From assembly GCA_001828935.1 (NCBI GenBank), contig MHZX01000010.1, forward strand, positions 1 to 33,642: a stretch of DNA of 33,642 nucleotides, written 5' to 3'. The notes under the pieces were generated by a model. The model did not search any database, was not told the DNA's origin, and saw only the letters and a list, made by a program, of their open reading frames with translations. This DNA comes from Rhodocyclales bacterium RIFCSPLOWO2_02_FULL_63_24. Its GTDB lineage: Bacteria > Pseudomonadota > Gammaproteobacteria > Burkholderiales > Rhodocyclaceae. The translations under genes and the position numbers were made by a program. This document shows positions 1 to 8,253 of this stretch, one piece after another. The stretch's first letter is position 1. The number at the start of each line of letters is the position of its first letter.

Positions 1-1217
1 CCAGCGAGTTCTTCTCCTCGGTCAAGCAGGGCTATCCGTACAAGATCAAGGCCTACCTGAACTACTACAACGATCCGGCCTACACCACGCCGTTCAATTC
101 CTCGGTCATCGAGGCGATGCTCGACGTCAAGGCCATCCCGCTCACGGTCAGCATCGACGCCTACATGGGCGAGACCACGCTGTTGTGCGACTACGTGCTG
201 CCGGATTCCGAGTACCTGGAGCGCTTCGGCGGCTTCAAGACCTATCCGCCGGTGAAGACTCAGGTCGCGGGCCTGCGGCAGCCGGTGGTCGGCACGCTCG
301 ACCCGAAAACCAAGAGCTATCGCGGCATCCACCCGGATGTGCAGACAGCGGACGACACCCTGATCCAGTTGGCTATCCGCTGCGGCCTGCCGGGCTTCGG
401 CAAGGATGGCGGCGGTCCGGGCAAGGATATCTTCACGTCCTGGCAGTTCTGGAACGAGTATTACAAGAACGGCGATTACAAGGGCGAACCGGGGCTGGAT
501 CCGGAGAGCCGTCTGGTCAAGCTCGGCGGCAAGTTCGAGAATCCGGGCAAACAGTACGATGCCAAAGGCGAATACACGCGCTTCCCCGGCGGACGCCAGG
601 TGCGCGGCATGTATGTCTACGCCGCCAACGTGGCAGCCAACAAGAACAGCATGACCGGTAAATACTATGACGGCCTGCCGCAGTACCGGATGATCATCGA
701 CTGCAAGGAGAACGAGATTGATCCGGCTCTCTGGAAGGAATACCCGTTCCAGTTGCACACCCACAAGGACGCCTGGCACACGCAGACGCGCACCATGAAC
801 AACCTGTGGCTGGCCTCGATCAAACCGCAGAACTTCGCGGAAATCAACCCGGCCGATGCGCAGAAGATGGGGGTCGTGACCGGCGACTGGGTCAAGGTCA
901 AGTCGCCTTCCAGCAAGCACATCTCCTACGTGGAAACATCGATGGGCGATGGCTGGTACAAGATGCAGGTGCGCGTCACCAGCCGCATCCGTCCGGGTGT
1001 GTTCTCGGTGAGCAACTCCTACGGACGCTGGGGCGCTGGCGGCAAGGCCTGGGCGGCCGACGGCAAACCGCAGTTCTACGACAAGCGCATTGCCGCGGGC
1101 TTCAGCGTCAACCCGCTCTACATGGCCGATCCGGTCCTGAAAGACCGCGGAATGCTCGATCCTGTAGGCGGAGGTACCCAGAGCTACGGCACGCCGCTTC
1201 GTGTAGAAAAAGTCTAA
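1..1217 (+). CDS. Molybdopterin oxidoreductase catalytic subunit, TtrA/ArrA/SrrA-like (5' truncated by window)
   Basis: The reading frame is open from base 3, so the gene starts before the window and only about 404 C-terminal codons are present. The text fits the late molybdopterin domain and the C-terminal MopB dinucleotide-binding domain of the DMSO reductase superfamily. An ETTLLCDYVLPD-type stretch (the substrate-side motif usual in Psr/Ttr/Arr enzymes) is followed by HTHKDAWHTQTRT and a PADAQKMGV-type nucleotide-binding strand. The long tail ending in DPVGGGTQSYGTP resembles the ends of tetrathionate and respiratory arsenate reductases. The [4Fe-4S] site, Tat signal and Mo ligand lie outside the window, so the substrate (tetrathionate, arsenate, selenite or other) cannot be decided. 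The ferredoxin subunit follows after 10 bases. Family is confident; clade is moderate; substrate is unknown. Confidence 0.85.
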   Translation, partial: SEFFSSVKQGYPYKIKAYLNYYNDPAYTTPFNSSVIEAMLDVKAIPLTVSIDAYMGETTLLCDYVLPDSEYLERFGGFKTYPPVKTQVAGLRQPVVGTLDPKTKSYRGIHPDVQTADDTLIQLAIRCGLPGFGKDGGGPGKDIFTSWQFWNEYYKNGDYKGEPGLDPESRLVKLGGKFENPGKQYDAKGEYTRFPGGRQVRGMYVYAANVAANKNSMTGKYYDGLPQYRMIIDCKENEIDPALWKEYPFQLHTHKDAWHTQTRTMNNLWLASIKPQNFAEINPADAQKMGVVTGDWVKVKSPSSKHISYVETSMGDGWYKMQVRVTSRIRPGVFSVSNSYGRWGAGGKAWAADGKPQFYDKRIAAGFSVNPLYMADPVLKDRGMLDPVGGGTQSYGTPLRVEKV

Positions 1218-1227
1218 GGAGAACATC

Positions 1228-1851
1228 ATGTCCGAATACAGCCCAATCGTTCCGCGCGAAGCCGTCGAGCGCTCTTTCGCCAAGCAGGGTCCCAAGCAAT
1301 ACACGCTGTGGGTCGACATCGAGCACTGCATCGGCTGCAATGCCTGCACCATCGCCTGCAAGGCGGAGAACAACACGCCAGTCGGGGTGGACTACAACCG
1401 CGTCATCGAAATCGAGGAAGGCGATTTCCGCGATGCCAGCAAGACGCCGAACGTCGGCGTGACCTTCGTCCCCATGCCCTGCATGCACTGCGGACAGCCG
1501 GCCTGCATGGCGGCTTGCCCGGTGGGCGCCATCACCAAGCGCAAGGAAGACGGCATCGTCCTCATCAACAAGGACAAATGCATCGGTTGTCGCTACTGCG
1601 CCTGGGCCTGCCCCTACGGCGCACCCCAGTTCAACGCCGAGGCGAAGATCATGGAGAAGTGCACCCTCTGTGTTCATCGTGTCGAGAAGGGGCTGCAACC
1701 CGCCTGCGTCACGACCTGTCCGGCCAAAGTCCGCTTCTTCGGCGAGCTGAACGAACTGACCATGGTCATGAAGGAACGGCGTGCAAAAGGCATAAGCATC
1801 AGCGTCGGCGGTGCCGACACCAAGCCCAGCGTGCAGTACACCTCCAAGTAA
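1228..1851 (+). CDS. Four-cluster [4Fe-4S] ferredoxin electron-transfer subunit of the molybdoenzyme
   Basis: This 207-aa protein has the DmsB/NrfC/TtrB pattern of four cysteine groups: C34/C37/C40/C44, C85/C88/C93/C97, C118/C121/C124/C128 and C145/C148/C160/C164, giving four predicted [4Fe-4S] clusters. It has no signal peptide, as expected for a subunit that is exported together with a Tat-signal-bearing catalytic partner. An AGGAGA ribosome-binding site stands 7 bases before the ATG. It should pass electrons from periplasmic cytochromes to the catalytic subunit encoded just upstream. All sixteen cysteines are present, unlike SerB of the second operon, which replaces one with Tyr. Confidence 0.92.
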   Translation: MSEYSPIVPREAVERSFAKQGPKQYTLWVDIEHCIGCNACTIACKAENNTPVGVDYNRVIEIEEGDFRDASKTPNVGVTFVPMPCMHCGQPACMAACPVGAITKRKEDGIVLINKDKCIGCRYCAWACPYGAPQFNAEAKIMEKCTLCVHRVEKGLQPACVTTCPAKVRFFGELNELTMVMKERRAKGISISVGGADTKPSVQYTSK

Positions 1852-1875
1852 CGCAGCACAACGGTATCCACGAGC

Positions 1876-3054
1876 ATGGACTCCTTGATCGAACTCGGGC
1901 TGCAAGTGCCAGTGAAGCTCGACAGCACACTATGTTCCCGCTTCCGCTGCACGAAGTCGGAATGTGCGGCATGTGCTGTGGTGTGCCCTGCTCCCGGCGC
2001 AGTCCGTCTTGGTGACGGAGCTGGCAACAACAGCGCCGCAATCAACGCCGCGTGCGTTGCTTGCGGCGCCTGTGTCGCGGCCTGCCCGAATGGCGCCATC
2101 CAGTTGCAGGAAAATGACAGTCGCGTGGCGCAACGCATCGCGCAGAAAGTCCGCGTGGGAGAAGTGTTCCGTTTTTCCTGCAGCCGGGCGCAGGGCCGTG
2201 CCGACATGGTCCAGCCTTGCCTCTCCCGCTTGACCGAGGCCCTGGTGCTGGAGCCGATCCGGCGCGGGGCGCAGCGAGTCGAGATGTGCGCGCCGGATTG
2301 TTCAGGCTGCGGCCTGAAGAAGGCGGCGCCGCAATGGGAGCGCACGCTGGCTTTCTCGCAGGCGCTTTGCGAGTCCGCAGGCCTGGGTGCGGCGCGACTA
2401 TCCAGTGTGCGGACACCGGTCGGCGATGCGGAGGAAATCCGCTTGCCGGCCAGAGCGCCGAATTCGCGACGCAGGCTGTTCGGATCGATTGCCGAACGTT
2501 GGAAAACGAGTGGCAATGCGCCTTTTCCCGAATCCGGAGTGGCCGATGAGGCGGAACCGGAGGTGTTTCGCCACCTCGTGCAGCGCCATTCGGAAAACCC
2601 CAAGCGCATGGATCTGTTGCGGGTACTGGATGCCTTGCCTGGCTTGAAGGTGACAACGAAAGAAGTCTCGACGACGGGATTTCCCTTGGCGCAAATGGAG
2701 GTCGACCGTCGCTGTGTCGGCTGCAGCGTCTGCGAAACCCTGTGTCCCACCGGCGCGCTGACGCATCGCGAGGAAGGCGGGACTTACACGCTCGAATTCG
2801 ATGCTGCGCAGTGCACGGGCTGCCGGATATGCGAATCGGCCTGCTATCACCAAGTTTTGCATATCCGGGAGACGGTCGACCTGTCGCTGTTGTTCGAACG
2901 TAGCCGCGTCACGCTCCTATCAGCCCAGTTGTCGCAATGTCGCGGCTGTGGCGAGCGAGTTCTGGGCGACGCAGCGGAATACTGTCTGGCATGCCAGGTG
3001 AGCGGCGACCGCCGCGATACCGTGGCGCGAAGCTTTTTCAGTGGAGGAATCTAA
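1876..3054 (+). CDS. Large multi-cluster ferredoxin-like protein with cysteine-rich middle and C-terminal CxxC pairs
   Basis: This 392-aa protein carries two pairs of ferredoxin motifs separated by a long spacer. The N-terminal group uses C25/C30/C33/C37 and C60/C63/C66/C70. A second dicluster lies near residues 280-330 (CVGCSVCETLC and CTGCRICESAC). The spacer has an FSCSR motif and MCAPDCSGCG; the end has CRGCGE...CLACQ, which looks like a zinc-ribbon knuckle or another metal site. No signal peptide is visible, so it is probably cytoplasmic. It lies between the Fe-S subunit and the TorD-type chaperone, which suggests a maturation or electron-supply role for the molybdoenzyme, but function is inferred from position only. 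I do not recognise a named gene. Confidence 0.8.
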   Translation: MDSLIELGLQVPVKLDSTLCSRFRCTKSECAACAVVCPAPGAVRLGDGAGNNSAAINAACVACGACVAACPNGAIQLQENDSRVAQRIAQKVRVGEVFRFSCSRAQGRADMVQPCLSRLTEALVLEPIRRGAQRVEMCAPDCSGCGLKKAAPQWERTLAFSQALCESAGLGAARLSSVRTPVGDAEEIRLPARAPNSRRRLFGSIAERWKTSGNAPFPESGVADEAEPEVFRHLVQRHSENPKRMDLLRVLDALPGLKVTTKEVSTTGFPLAQMEVDRRCVGCSVCETLCPTGALTHREEGGTYTLEFDAAQCTGCRICESACYHQVLHIRETVDLSLLFERSRVTLLSAQLSQCRGCGERVLGDAAEYCLACQVSGDRRDTVARSFFSGGI

Positions 3055-3055
3055 A

Positions 3056-3751
3056 GTGATTGATCCTGGCGAGATGAAAATGGTTGCCGCCAATCGTGCA
3101 AAAACCTATGCCGTCCTGGCCGCGCTCTACTCGGCGCCGCCTTCGGCAGACTTGGCGGCTCTGATTCGAGCGGGTGGACTGGTAGCGGAAGGCGGTGGCA
3201 ATGCTCTGAGTGCGGCCGCCAACGCATTGACAGCGGCATTTGGGCGCGCTGCCTCCTTTGGCTTGCCTGAGGCCGACATTGTTGCCGAGCATACGCGGCT
3301 GTTCACCCTGCCTTCGGGCGTCGTTCCCCACGAATCGTATTACGCGGACGAGAACCAGCGTGTCGGCGGCCATGTGACGGCTGCCGTCAAACAGTATTAC
3401 GACGCTGCCGCGGCTGAACTGACCGGCGCCTGCCTGGAACTGCCGGACCACATCGGTGTGGAACTGGAATTCATGCAATTCCTCTGCGATATCGAAGCGC
3501 AGTTCTGGACTGAACCCAACGAGGATGGACTGAGGCGGTGCCTGGATTTCCAGAGCGGATTTCTTGCCGAGCACTTGCTGCGTTGGCATCGTGGTCTATG
3601 CCAGAAGATTCAAAGCGAGACCAGTCTCGACATCTATCGGGCGCTGGCCACTCTCACCATCGAATTCCTGGAGGCTGAGCGGACGTTCGTGCCCGAACTG
3701 GCCACGGAAATTCACTCCGAATGGAGGACGCCATGCGCATCCGAATCCTGA
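3056..3751 (+). CDS. TorD/DmsD-family molybdoenzyme chaperone
   Basis: About 231 residues, mostly helical, with the TorD-family hallmark HxxxELEFMxxL (HIGVELEFMQFL) in the middle and an EHTRLFTLP...PHESYY stretch before it. Such proteins bind the Tat signal and apo-form of a DMSO reductase-family catalytic subunit until the cofactor is inserted. The GTG at 3056 is preferred because a GGAGG lies 8 bases upstream, just inside the end of the preceding gene; an upstream in-frame GTG at 3041 overlaps that site. The 3' end overlaps the next gene by 19 bases, so translation is probably coupled. The expected client is the catalytic subunit at the left edge. Confidence 0.85.
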   Translation: MIDPGEMKMVAANRAKTYAVLAALYSAPPSADLAALIRAGGLVAEGGGNALSAAANALTAAFGRAASFGLPEADIVAEHTRLFTLPSGVVPHESYYADENQRVGGHVTAAVKQYYDAAAAELTGACLELPDHIGVELEFMQFLCDIEAQFWTEPNEDGLRRCLDFQSGFLAEHLLRWHRGLCQKIQSETSLDIYRALATLTIEFLEAERTFVPELATEIHSEWRTPCASES

Positions 3752-4305
3752 CTATCTCTCTATTGGCGTTAGCCACGACGGCGACGCTTGCGATGAAACC
3801 GCTGCAACCGCAAACCGCCATCGATTGGCCGCCAAAAGCCGTAGCCAAACAGGCAACGGGCAAGGTGCCGGATTTCAAGGCCAAGAACATGCTTTGCCTC
3901 GACTGTCACAAGGAAATCCTGACGGTCAAGACAGCGCGCAAGAACATCCCCAATCTGCACCAGTTGCATCTGAACTCGAAGAAGGTTGCCTACGAGGGGA
4001 AGAACCGCGATTGCCTGACCTGCCACGAAATGGTCACACCCTCTGAAACAAAGGCGAAGAAGAAGGAAGGCTGGTTCGTCAAGGGCGACGTCTACCACCC
4101 CAATGTCATGCAGAACCCCGCGGGCGTGTGGAAAAAGCTGGTGGTGCGCGGCGGCGAGGGGACGCAATACGTCCAGGTTAACGCTCTCCATCAGGCAGCC
4201 CCCCACCCCTACAAGCCGACTTTGAAGAATCTGGTCTGCGCCGAATGCCACGGGCCCGACAGCAAGATCAAGACCTTCTACGGGGCGCCGCAAGCGACCA
4301 AGTAG
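3733..4305 (+). CDS. Periplasmic triheme c-type cytochrome
   Basis: A 190-aa protein with a short Sec signal (MRIRILTISLLALATTATLA) and three CXXCH heme c sites: C55-H59 (CLDCH), C94-H98 (CLTCH) and C169-H173 (CAECH). The ATG at 3733 is chosen over an in-frame ATG at 3721 because GGAGG lies 5 bases before it and the signal peptide then begins properly with MRIR. It overlaps the end of the chaperone gene. It is likely one link in the periplasmic chain between the NapC-like quinol dehydrogenase at 8250 and the molybdoenzyme. I recognise no specific family beyond multiheme cytochrome c. Confidence 0.88.
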   Translation: MRIRILTISLLALATTATLAMKPLQPQTAIDWPPKAVAKQATGKVPDFKAKNMLCLDCHKEILTVKTARKNIPNLHQLHLNSKKVAYEGKNRDCLTCHEMVTPSETKAKKKEGWFVKGDVYHPNVMQNPAGVWKKLVVRGGEGTQYVQVNALHQAAPHPYKPTLKNLVCAECHGPDSKIKTFYGAPQATK

Positions 4306-4337
4306 CACCCGTTAACGCCTAGGAAGATCGGGAAATC

Positions 4338-6182
4338 GTGAAGCACGGAAATCTTAGAAACAGCATTTCAGCCTGCGCCCTGATTGCAGGATGCGCTGCC
4401 CTGGCTGGTAGCGTGACCGAGCAGGCACAGGCTGCCGCGGTGGCGAAGAAACCTGCTGCCGCGAAACAGCGAGCTACGACAAGCGATGTCCTGCGGCGCT
4501 TGCAGGAACTGGAAGCCCAGGTCAGCCAGTTTCACGAAGAAACTCTACGACTGCGGGCGGAATTGGCCCAGAAACAGGGAAGCGCTGTAGGTATTGAAAG
4601 AGTTCCCGAAGGAACGCACCGCGCTGGCGCTGGCGCCACGGCGACAAAACCCGTCGCGAGCAAGACTGCCGCCCCTGGCGGTGAATGGGACGAGCCCGAG
4701 GTAGACAAAAAGGCCGAAGGACGCGATGAAGAGGCGCGCCGCCGCCTGCTGGTACTGGAAACTCAGGCCCGCAAGTCCTCCGCCGAGATCGCCAAGCGGG
4801 AGGAAGCGCAAAAGGACAAGGTGCAATTCGACTTTTCCGGAAAGTACAAGGCGCAGGTCAATTCGCGTCACAACTTCAACCTGGGCAATTCGCTGCAGCA
4901 GTGGAAATACGACAACACCAGCTTTGTCGATCACCGTTTCTCGCTGCAGATCGACGCCACCTACGAAGCGCTGCTGACGCGCCTGGTGCTCGACAAGGGC
5001 AACTTTGTCAGCGACTGGAAGGAAGACAGCGAAGGCACCATGGAGCGCTGGGGCCAGTTCCGGACACCGAGTTCGCCGCTGGTGCGCGAGCTGTTCGTGC
5101 AATACACGAGTCCCGAATTCATGGCCCGCGTCGGCCGGCAAAACTGGGATATCGGGCAAAGGATCGTGCTCGAAGGACCGATGGACGGCATCCGCTTCCA
5201 GTATCCGCTTGGCCAGTTGCCGTGGGGCCAGACCACCTTGTCGGCCGGTTACATGGCGGTGCCCGGCGGCTATAGCAGTTATGCCACCTTCAATGCCACG
5301 GGCGGACGGCTGGGCGGCACGCGCCAGGAGATATTCGGCGCCTCCAACAGTCTTGACGCCTTTTATGCGGATCTCGACATCCGTGCCTCGCGCGCGCTGC
5401 GCGTCAAGCCCTACTTGCTTAAGGTGGTCGATCGGGGCAATACCGGCGACCCAGACATGAATCTCGACAAGGACTTCAACGCCGCCACCCTGCCGCGCGA
5501 CGGTCAGTTCCGTCCCTTGTGGGCCGGCCTTACGGCATCGGCGGAATTTGGGGCGTGGAAGCTCGATGGCGAGGCCGTCTCGCTTACCGGCGATTACGCG
5601 GCCGGACGCAAGTTGAGCGCGAACGCGCTGTTGCTCAAAGCCATGCGCGACTTCGGCAAGGTCGGCTCCCTGACGAATCTTTCCGCGGGCTTGCAGTTCG
5701 GCCGCGGCTCGGGCAACGAAACCAGCGATCCGATCAACGGTACGGTGCGCAATTACAACGCGCTGTTCATGTGCCCGGAGCGCAACAAGTTCGGCAACAT
5801 TTTCAGCGAAGACATCCGTGCCGGCTACTACGTCTGGGACAGCAACCTGTCCAACGTCACCTACGTTCGTCTGGACACGACCCTGGAGCCGCGCCAGGGC
5901 CTGAAAGTGACGCCGTCGCTGACGCGGATATGGACGACCAACCAGGTCTTCAAGGGACGCGGGCCGGTGAACGACTGGAGCCAGGGTACCGCGACATCGC
6001 TCGACAAGACCAGGGACGTCGGCTGGGAGCTCGACCTCAATGTGGGTTTCCCGATCTACAAGCACGTGGATGGATTCATTGCCCTCGGCTACTTCAAGCC
6101 GGGTGCGGCCTACGCCCTGCCTGACGGCAGCAAGCCGAAAGCCGCGAAAGAAATCGTCTTCCGCGCGGAGGTCAAGTTCTAG
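4338..6182 (+). CDS. Outer-membrane beta-barrel porin with N-terminal coiled coil
   Basis: A 614-aa exported protein starting at GTG, with an AGGAAGATCGGG purine tract upstream. After a signal region (residues 1-33) come two heptad-like coiled-coil segments (about 50-80 and 130-160). From about residue 165 to the end there is an alternating beta-barrel pattern ending in a terminal Phe (AEVKF), the usual outer-membrane assembly signal. The domain resembles alginate-export or carbohydrate-type porins. A LIAGC stretch in the signal could be a lipobox, but AQA-A is an equally plausible signal peptidase I site. In this operon it may admit the oxyanion or organise cytochromes at the outer membrane; this is inference. 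It does not resemble MtrB well enough to name it so. Confidence 0.8.
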   Translation: MKHGNLRNSISACALIAGCAALAGSVTEQAQAAAVAKKPAAAKQRATTSDVLRRLQELEAQVSQFHEETLRLRAELAQKQGSAVGIERVPEGTHRAGAGATATKPVASKTAAPGGEWDEPEVDKKAEGRDEEARRRLLVLETQARKSSAEIAKREEAQKDKVQFDFSGKYKAQVNSRHNFNLGNSLQQWKYDNTSFVDHRFSLQIDATYEALLTRLVLDKGNFVSDWKEDSEGTMERWGQFRTPSSPLVRELFVQYTSPEFMARVGRQNWDIGQRIVLEGPMDGIRFQYPLGQLPWGQTTLSAGYMAVPGGYSSYATFNATGGRLGGTRQEIFGASNSLDAFYADLDIRASRALRVKPYLLKVVDRGNTGDPDMNLDKDFNAATLPRDGQFRPLWAGLTASAEFGAWKLDGEAVSLTGDYAAGRKLSANALLLKAMRDFGKVGSLTNLSAGLQFGRGSGNETSDPINGTVRNYNALFMCPERNKFGNIFSEDIRAGYYVWDSNLSNVTYVRLDTTLEPRQGLKVTPSLTRIWTTNQVFKGRGPVNDWSQGTATSLDKTRDVGWELDLNVGFPIYKHVDGFIALGYFKPGAAYALPDGSKPKAAKEIVFRAEVKF

Positions 6183-6184
6183 CC

Positions 6185-6544
6185 ATGAACAGGATCGCGC
6201 CCACAAGCGTGCTGATGGCCGGCTGCCTTGCAGGCGGCCTCAGTCCGCTGGCGACATTGGCGGAGGACGCCCCAGCGGTTGCGATAGTTGCAGAAAATCT
6301 ATGCACCGATCGGCCGGTAAAGATCGTTGCCTTGTATGCCAAGGTCGCCGGACTGACGCCACCCGTGAGCTACCACTGGAACCTGGGCAATGGCAAGGAA
6401 TGGAACGAGCCGGAAGTGCCGGAGCAGGAGTATGAGGTCGGTCGTTACGACGTGCTGCTGGCGGTCAAGGATGGTGCCGGGCGAATCAGGAAAGCCAGCG
6501 TGGCAATCGAAGCGGAATCCCATGGCTGCGGCGTCATGAAATAG
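6185..6544 (+). CDS. Small exported PKD-like domain protein
   Basis: This 119-aa protein has an N-terminal Sec-type signal (about 26 residues, ending near TLAEDA) followed by a single immunoglobulin-like PKD fold. The W-x-LGNG motif and the final strand pair (YDVLLAVKDGAGRIRKASVAI) are the usual PKD landmarks. It starts 2 bases after the porin stop codon. The C-terminus carries a Cys (SHGCG) that recalls the DCGC end of the next gene product, so the two may be relatives. No catalytic feature is visible; a periplasmic scaffold or assembly role is a guess. Confidence 0.72.
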   Translation: MNRIAPTSVLMAGCLAGGLSPLATLAEDAPAVAIVAENLCTDRPVKIVALYAKVAGLTPPVSYHWNLGNGKEWNEPEVPEQEYEVGRYDVLLAVKDGAGRIRKASVAIEAESHGCGVMK

Positions 6545-6580
6545 CCAAGGTCAAGCCTGGCCAACGAACTGAAGGAAGCA

Positions 6581-7507
6581 ATGATGAAATTTCTAGCTAT
6601 TGCGGTATGCGTGTTTTGGAGCCTTGTCGCCTCGGCCGAGGACGCGTCGACTGTGCGCATCTCGCAGAGCGACGGCAGTGTCGAGATTCGCAAGAGTGGC
6701 GCCAAGGACTGGAAGCCGGCCAAGGAAGGCGATGTGCTGGAGCGCGGCGACCGGATTGCGGCCCGCGAGAAATCGGCGGTGCTGCTGTCATGGAGCAACG
6801 GCAGCATGGCGAAGCTGTATCCGAATACCGAACTCGAACTGGCCGGCGTCTCCTTCGACCTCGAAAAGAAACTGGAACAGACCATCCTCGAACTCGTCAA
6901 GGGACGCGTGTTTGCCAAAGCCCAGGTGCCCGAGCACCTGTTCGCCGATTTCCAGTTCCGCATCGACGGACTGAGCACGCGTGCGCAGGGTGCGGAATTC
7001 GCCCTGAACTTTGATCCGGACAAGAAGAGTCTTGCTGCATGGACCGTACTCGGGCGTCTGGTGGTCGACACGGGTACCGAAATCGTGCGTATCGATGAAG
7101 GTTCGCAAGTCGCAATTCAGTCGGGAGCCAAGCCGGGCAGCACCACGGCCATGGACGACAAGATCAGGCAGTCGCTGACCAAGGTGTCGAAAGATCTCGG
7201 TGGCAGCCTGTTGATCGACGAAATCGGTGCGGCGGGCGGGAAGTTCGCCGTGAAGATCGGCGGGGTTGTCAGTCGCCGTGGCAATGCGCCCTACAAGGTG
7301 AGCATGAAAGCGCTGGCCAAGGGCGGCAGCGGCAAGCTGAAGTCGGTCTCGTGGGAGTTCGGCGACGGCGAATCGGCGAAAACCAAAGAGATAGAGCACA
7401 CCTTCACGCAAGGCCTGTATGTCGTGATCCTGCGTGCGGAGGATGAAAACGGCGAGAAGGCAACGGCGCAGACGGCAATCTCGGTGGAAGCGGACTGCGG
7501 CTGCTAA
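6581..7507 (+). CDS. Exported FecR-domain plus PKD-domain protein
   Basis: A 308-aa protein with a signal peptide (cleavage near VASAED), a FecR/LysM-like beta domain at about residues 25-170 (KEGDVLERGDRI, SNGSMAKLYPNTEL, LVKGRVFAKA and EFALNFD are typical) and a C-terminal PKD domain at about residues 225-305 (WEFGDGES, HTF, YVVILRAEDENG). It ends with DCGC, two closely spaced cysteines. GAAGGA lies 4 bases before the first ATG and 7 before a second ATG at 6584, so the start may be one codon later. There is no transmembrane anti-sigma arrangement, so it is probably a periplasmic structural protein rather than a FecR regulator. Confidence 0.78.
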   Translation: MMKFLAIAVCVFWSLVASAEDASTVRISQSDGSVEIRKSGAKDWKPAKEGDVLERGDRIAAREKSAVLLSWSNGSMAKLYPNTELELAGVSFDLEKKLEQTILELVKGRVFAKAQVPEHLFADFQFRIDGLSTRAQGAEFALNFDPDKKSLAAWTVLGRLVVDTGTEIVRIDEGSQVAIQSGAKPGSTTAMDDKIRQSLTKVSKDLGGSLLIDEIGAAGGKFAVKIGGVVSRRGNAPYKVSMKALAKGGSGKLKSVSWEFGDGESAKTKEIEHTFTQGLYVVILRAEDENGEKATAQTAISVEADCGC

Positions 7508-7551
7508 CGGTATGCGGTCATCGGATTTAATTTGAATCGGAGGCAATGAAA

Positions 7552-8253
7552 ATGAAACGATTCCTGCAACAACTTCTGGGTGCGGCGGCCCTCGCCTGTC
7601 TGGCGCAAGCGGCGGTCGCCGCACCGAGCTATGTCGGCGTCAAAGTCTGTACCAAGTGCCACGATCTCCATGGCGAATCCTGGGCGGGCACGTCGCACTC
7701 CAAGGCCTTCGAATCCCTGAAGGCCAATACCAAGGCCGATGAGAAAAAGAAGGCCAAGCTCGATCCGGCCAAGGATTACACCAAGGACAAGGATTGCGTC
7801 GGTTGCCACAGCACGGGCTTCGGCAAGCCCGGCGGCTATGCTCTGGGCAAGGATCCGGGTGGTCCGGAAAAACTGGGTTCGGTGGGCTGCGAAGCTTGCC
7901 ATGGTCCGGGTTCGGACTATCGCGAAGAACATGGCACAGCGGAAAAGAAACTGCTGAGGTCGCAGCAGAGCACGCCGCGCAAGCTCATCGCCGGCAAAGG
8001 CCAGAACTTCGATTACGAAAAGGCCTGCGCCAACTGCCACCTGAATTTCCAGGGCTCGCCGCTCAAGGGTGCCAGGGCACCATTCACGCCCTTTACGCCC
8101 GCCGTCGATGCCAAGTACAAGTTCGAGTTTGACAAGGCAGTGCGCACCAAGGCCCTGCACGAACACTACAAGCTGAAAGGTTCTTTCAAAGGCGAACCGA
8201 TACCCAAGGTCCGTGCCGAATTCCAGAAGACCGCCAAGGACATTCCGGAATGA
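7552..8253 (+). CDS. Periplasmic tetraheme cytochrome c554-like protein
   Basis: About 233 residues with a clear Sec signal (MKRFLQQLLGAAALACLAQAAVA-A). Four CXXCH motifs are present: C33-H37, C82-H86, C113-H117 and C159-H163. The spacing, and the CHSTGFGKPGGY...GCEACHGPGS text, match the cytochrome c554 family found in many multiheme redox chains. The ATG at 7552 is preferred since a GGAGG ends 8 bases upstream; an ATG at 7546 would be only 2 bases from it. The gene runs into the NapC-like gene with a 4-base overlap, supporting a direct quinol-to-NapC-to-c554 electron route. Confidence 0.88.
   Translation: MKRFLQQLLGAAALACLAQAAVAAPSYVGVKVCTKCHDLHGESWAGTSHSKAFESLKANTKADEKKKAKLDPAKDYTKDKDCVGCHSTGFGKPGGYALGKDPGGPEKLGSVGCEACHGPGSDYREEHGTAEKKLLRSQQSTPRKLIAGKGQNFDYEKACANCHLNFQGSPLKGARAPFTPFTPAVDAKYKFEFDKAVRTKALHEHYKLKGSFKGEPIPKVRAEFQKTAKDIPE

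Noticed and set aside
4545-6206. 553-codon open frame on the - strand
   Set aside because: Mirror of the porin gene; no domain, and the porin has a signal peptide, strand pattern and terminal Phe.
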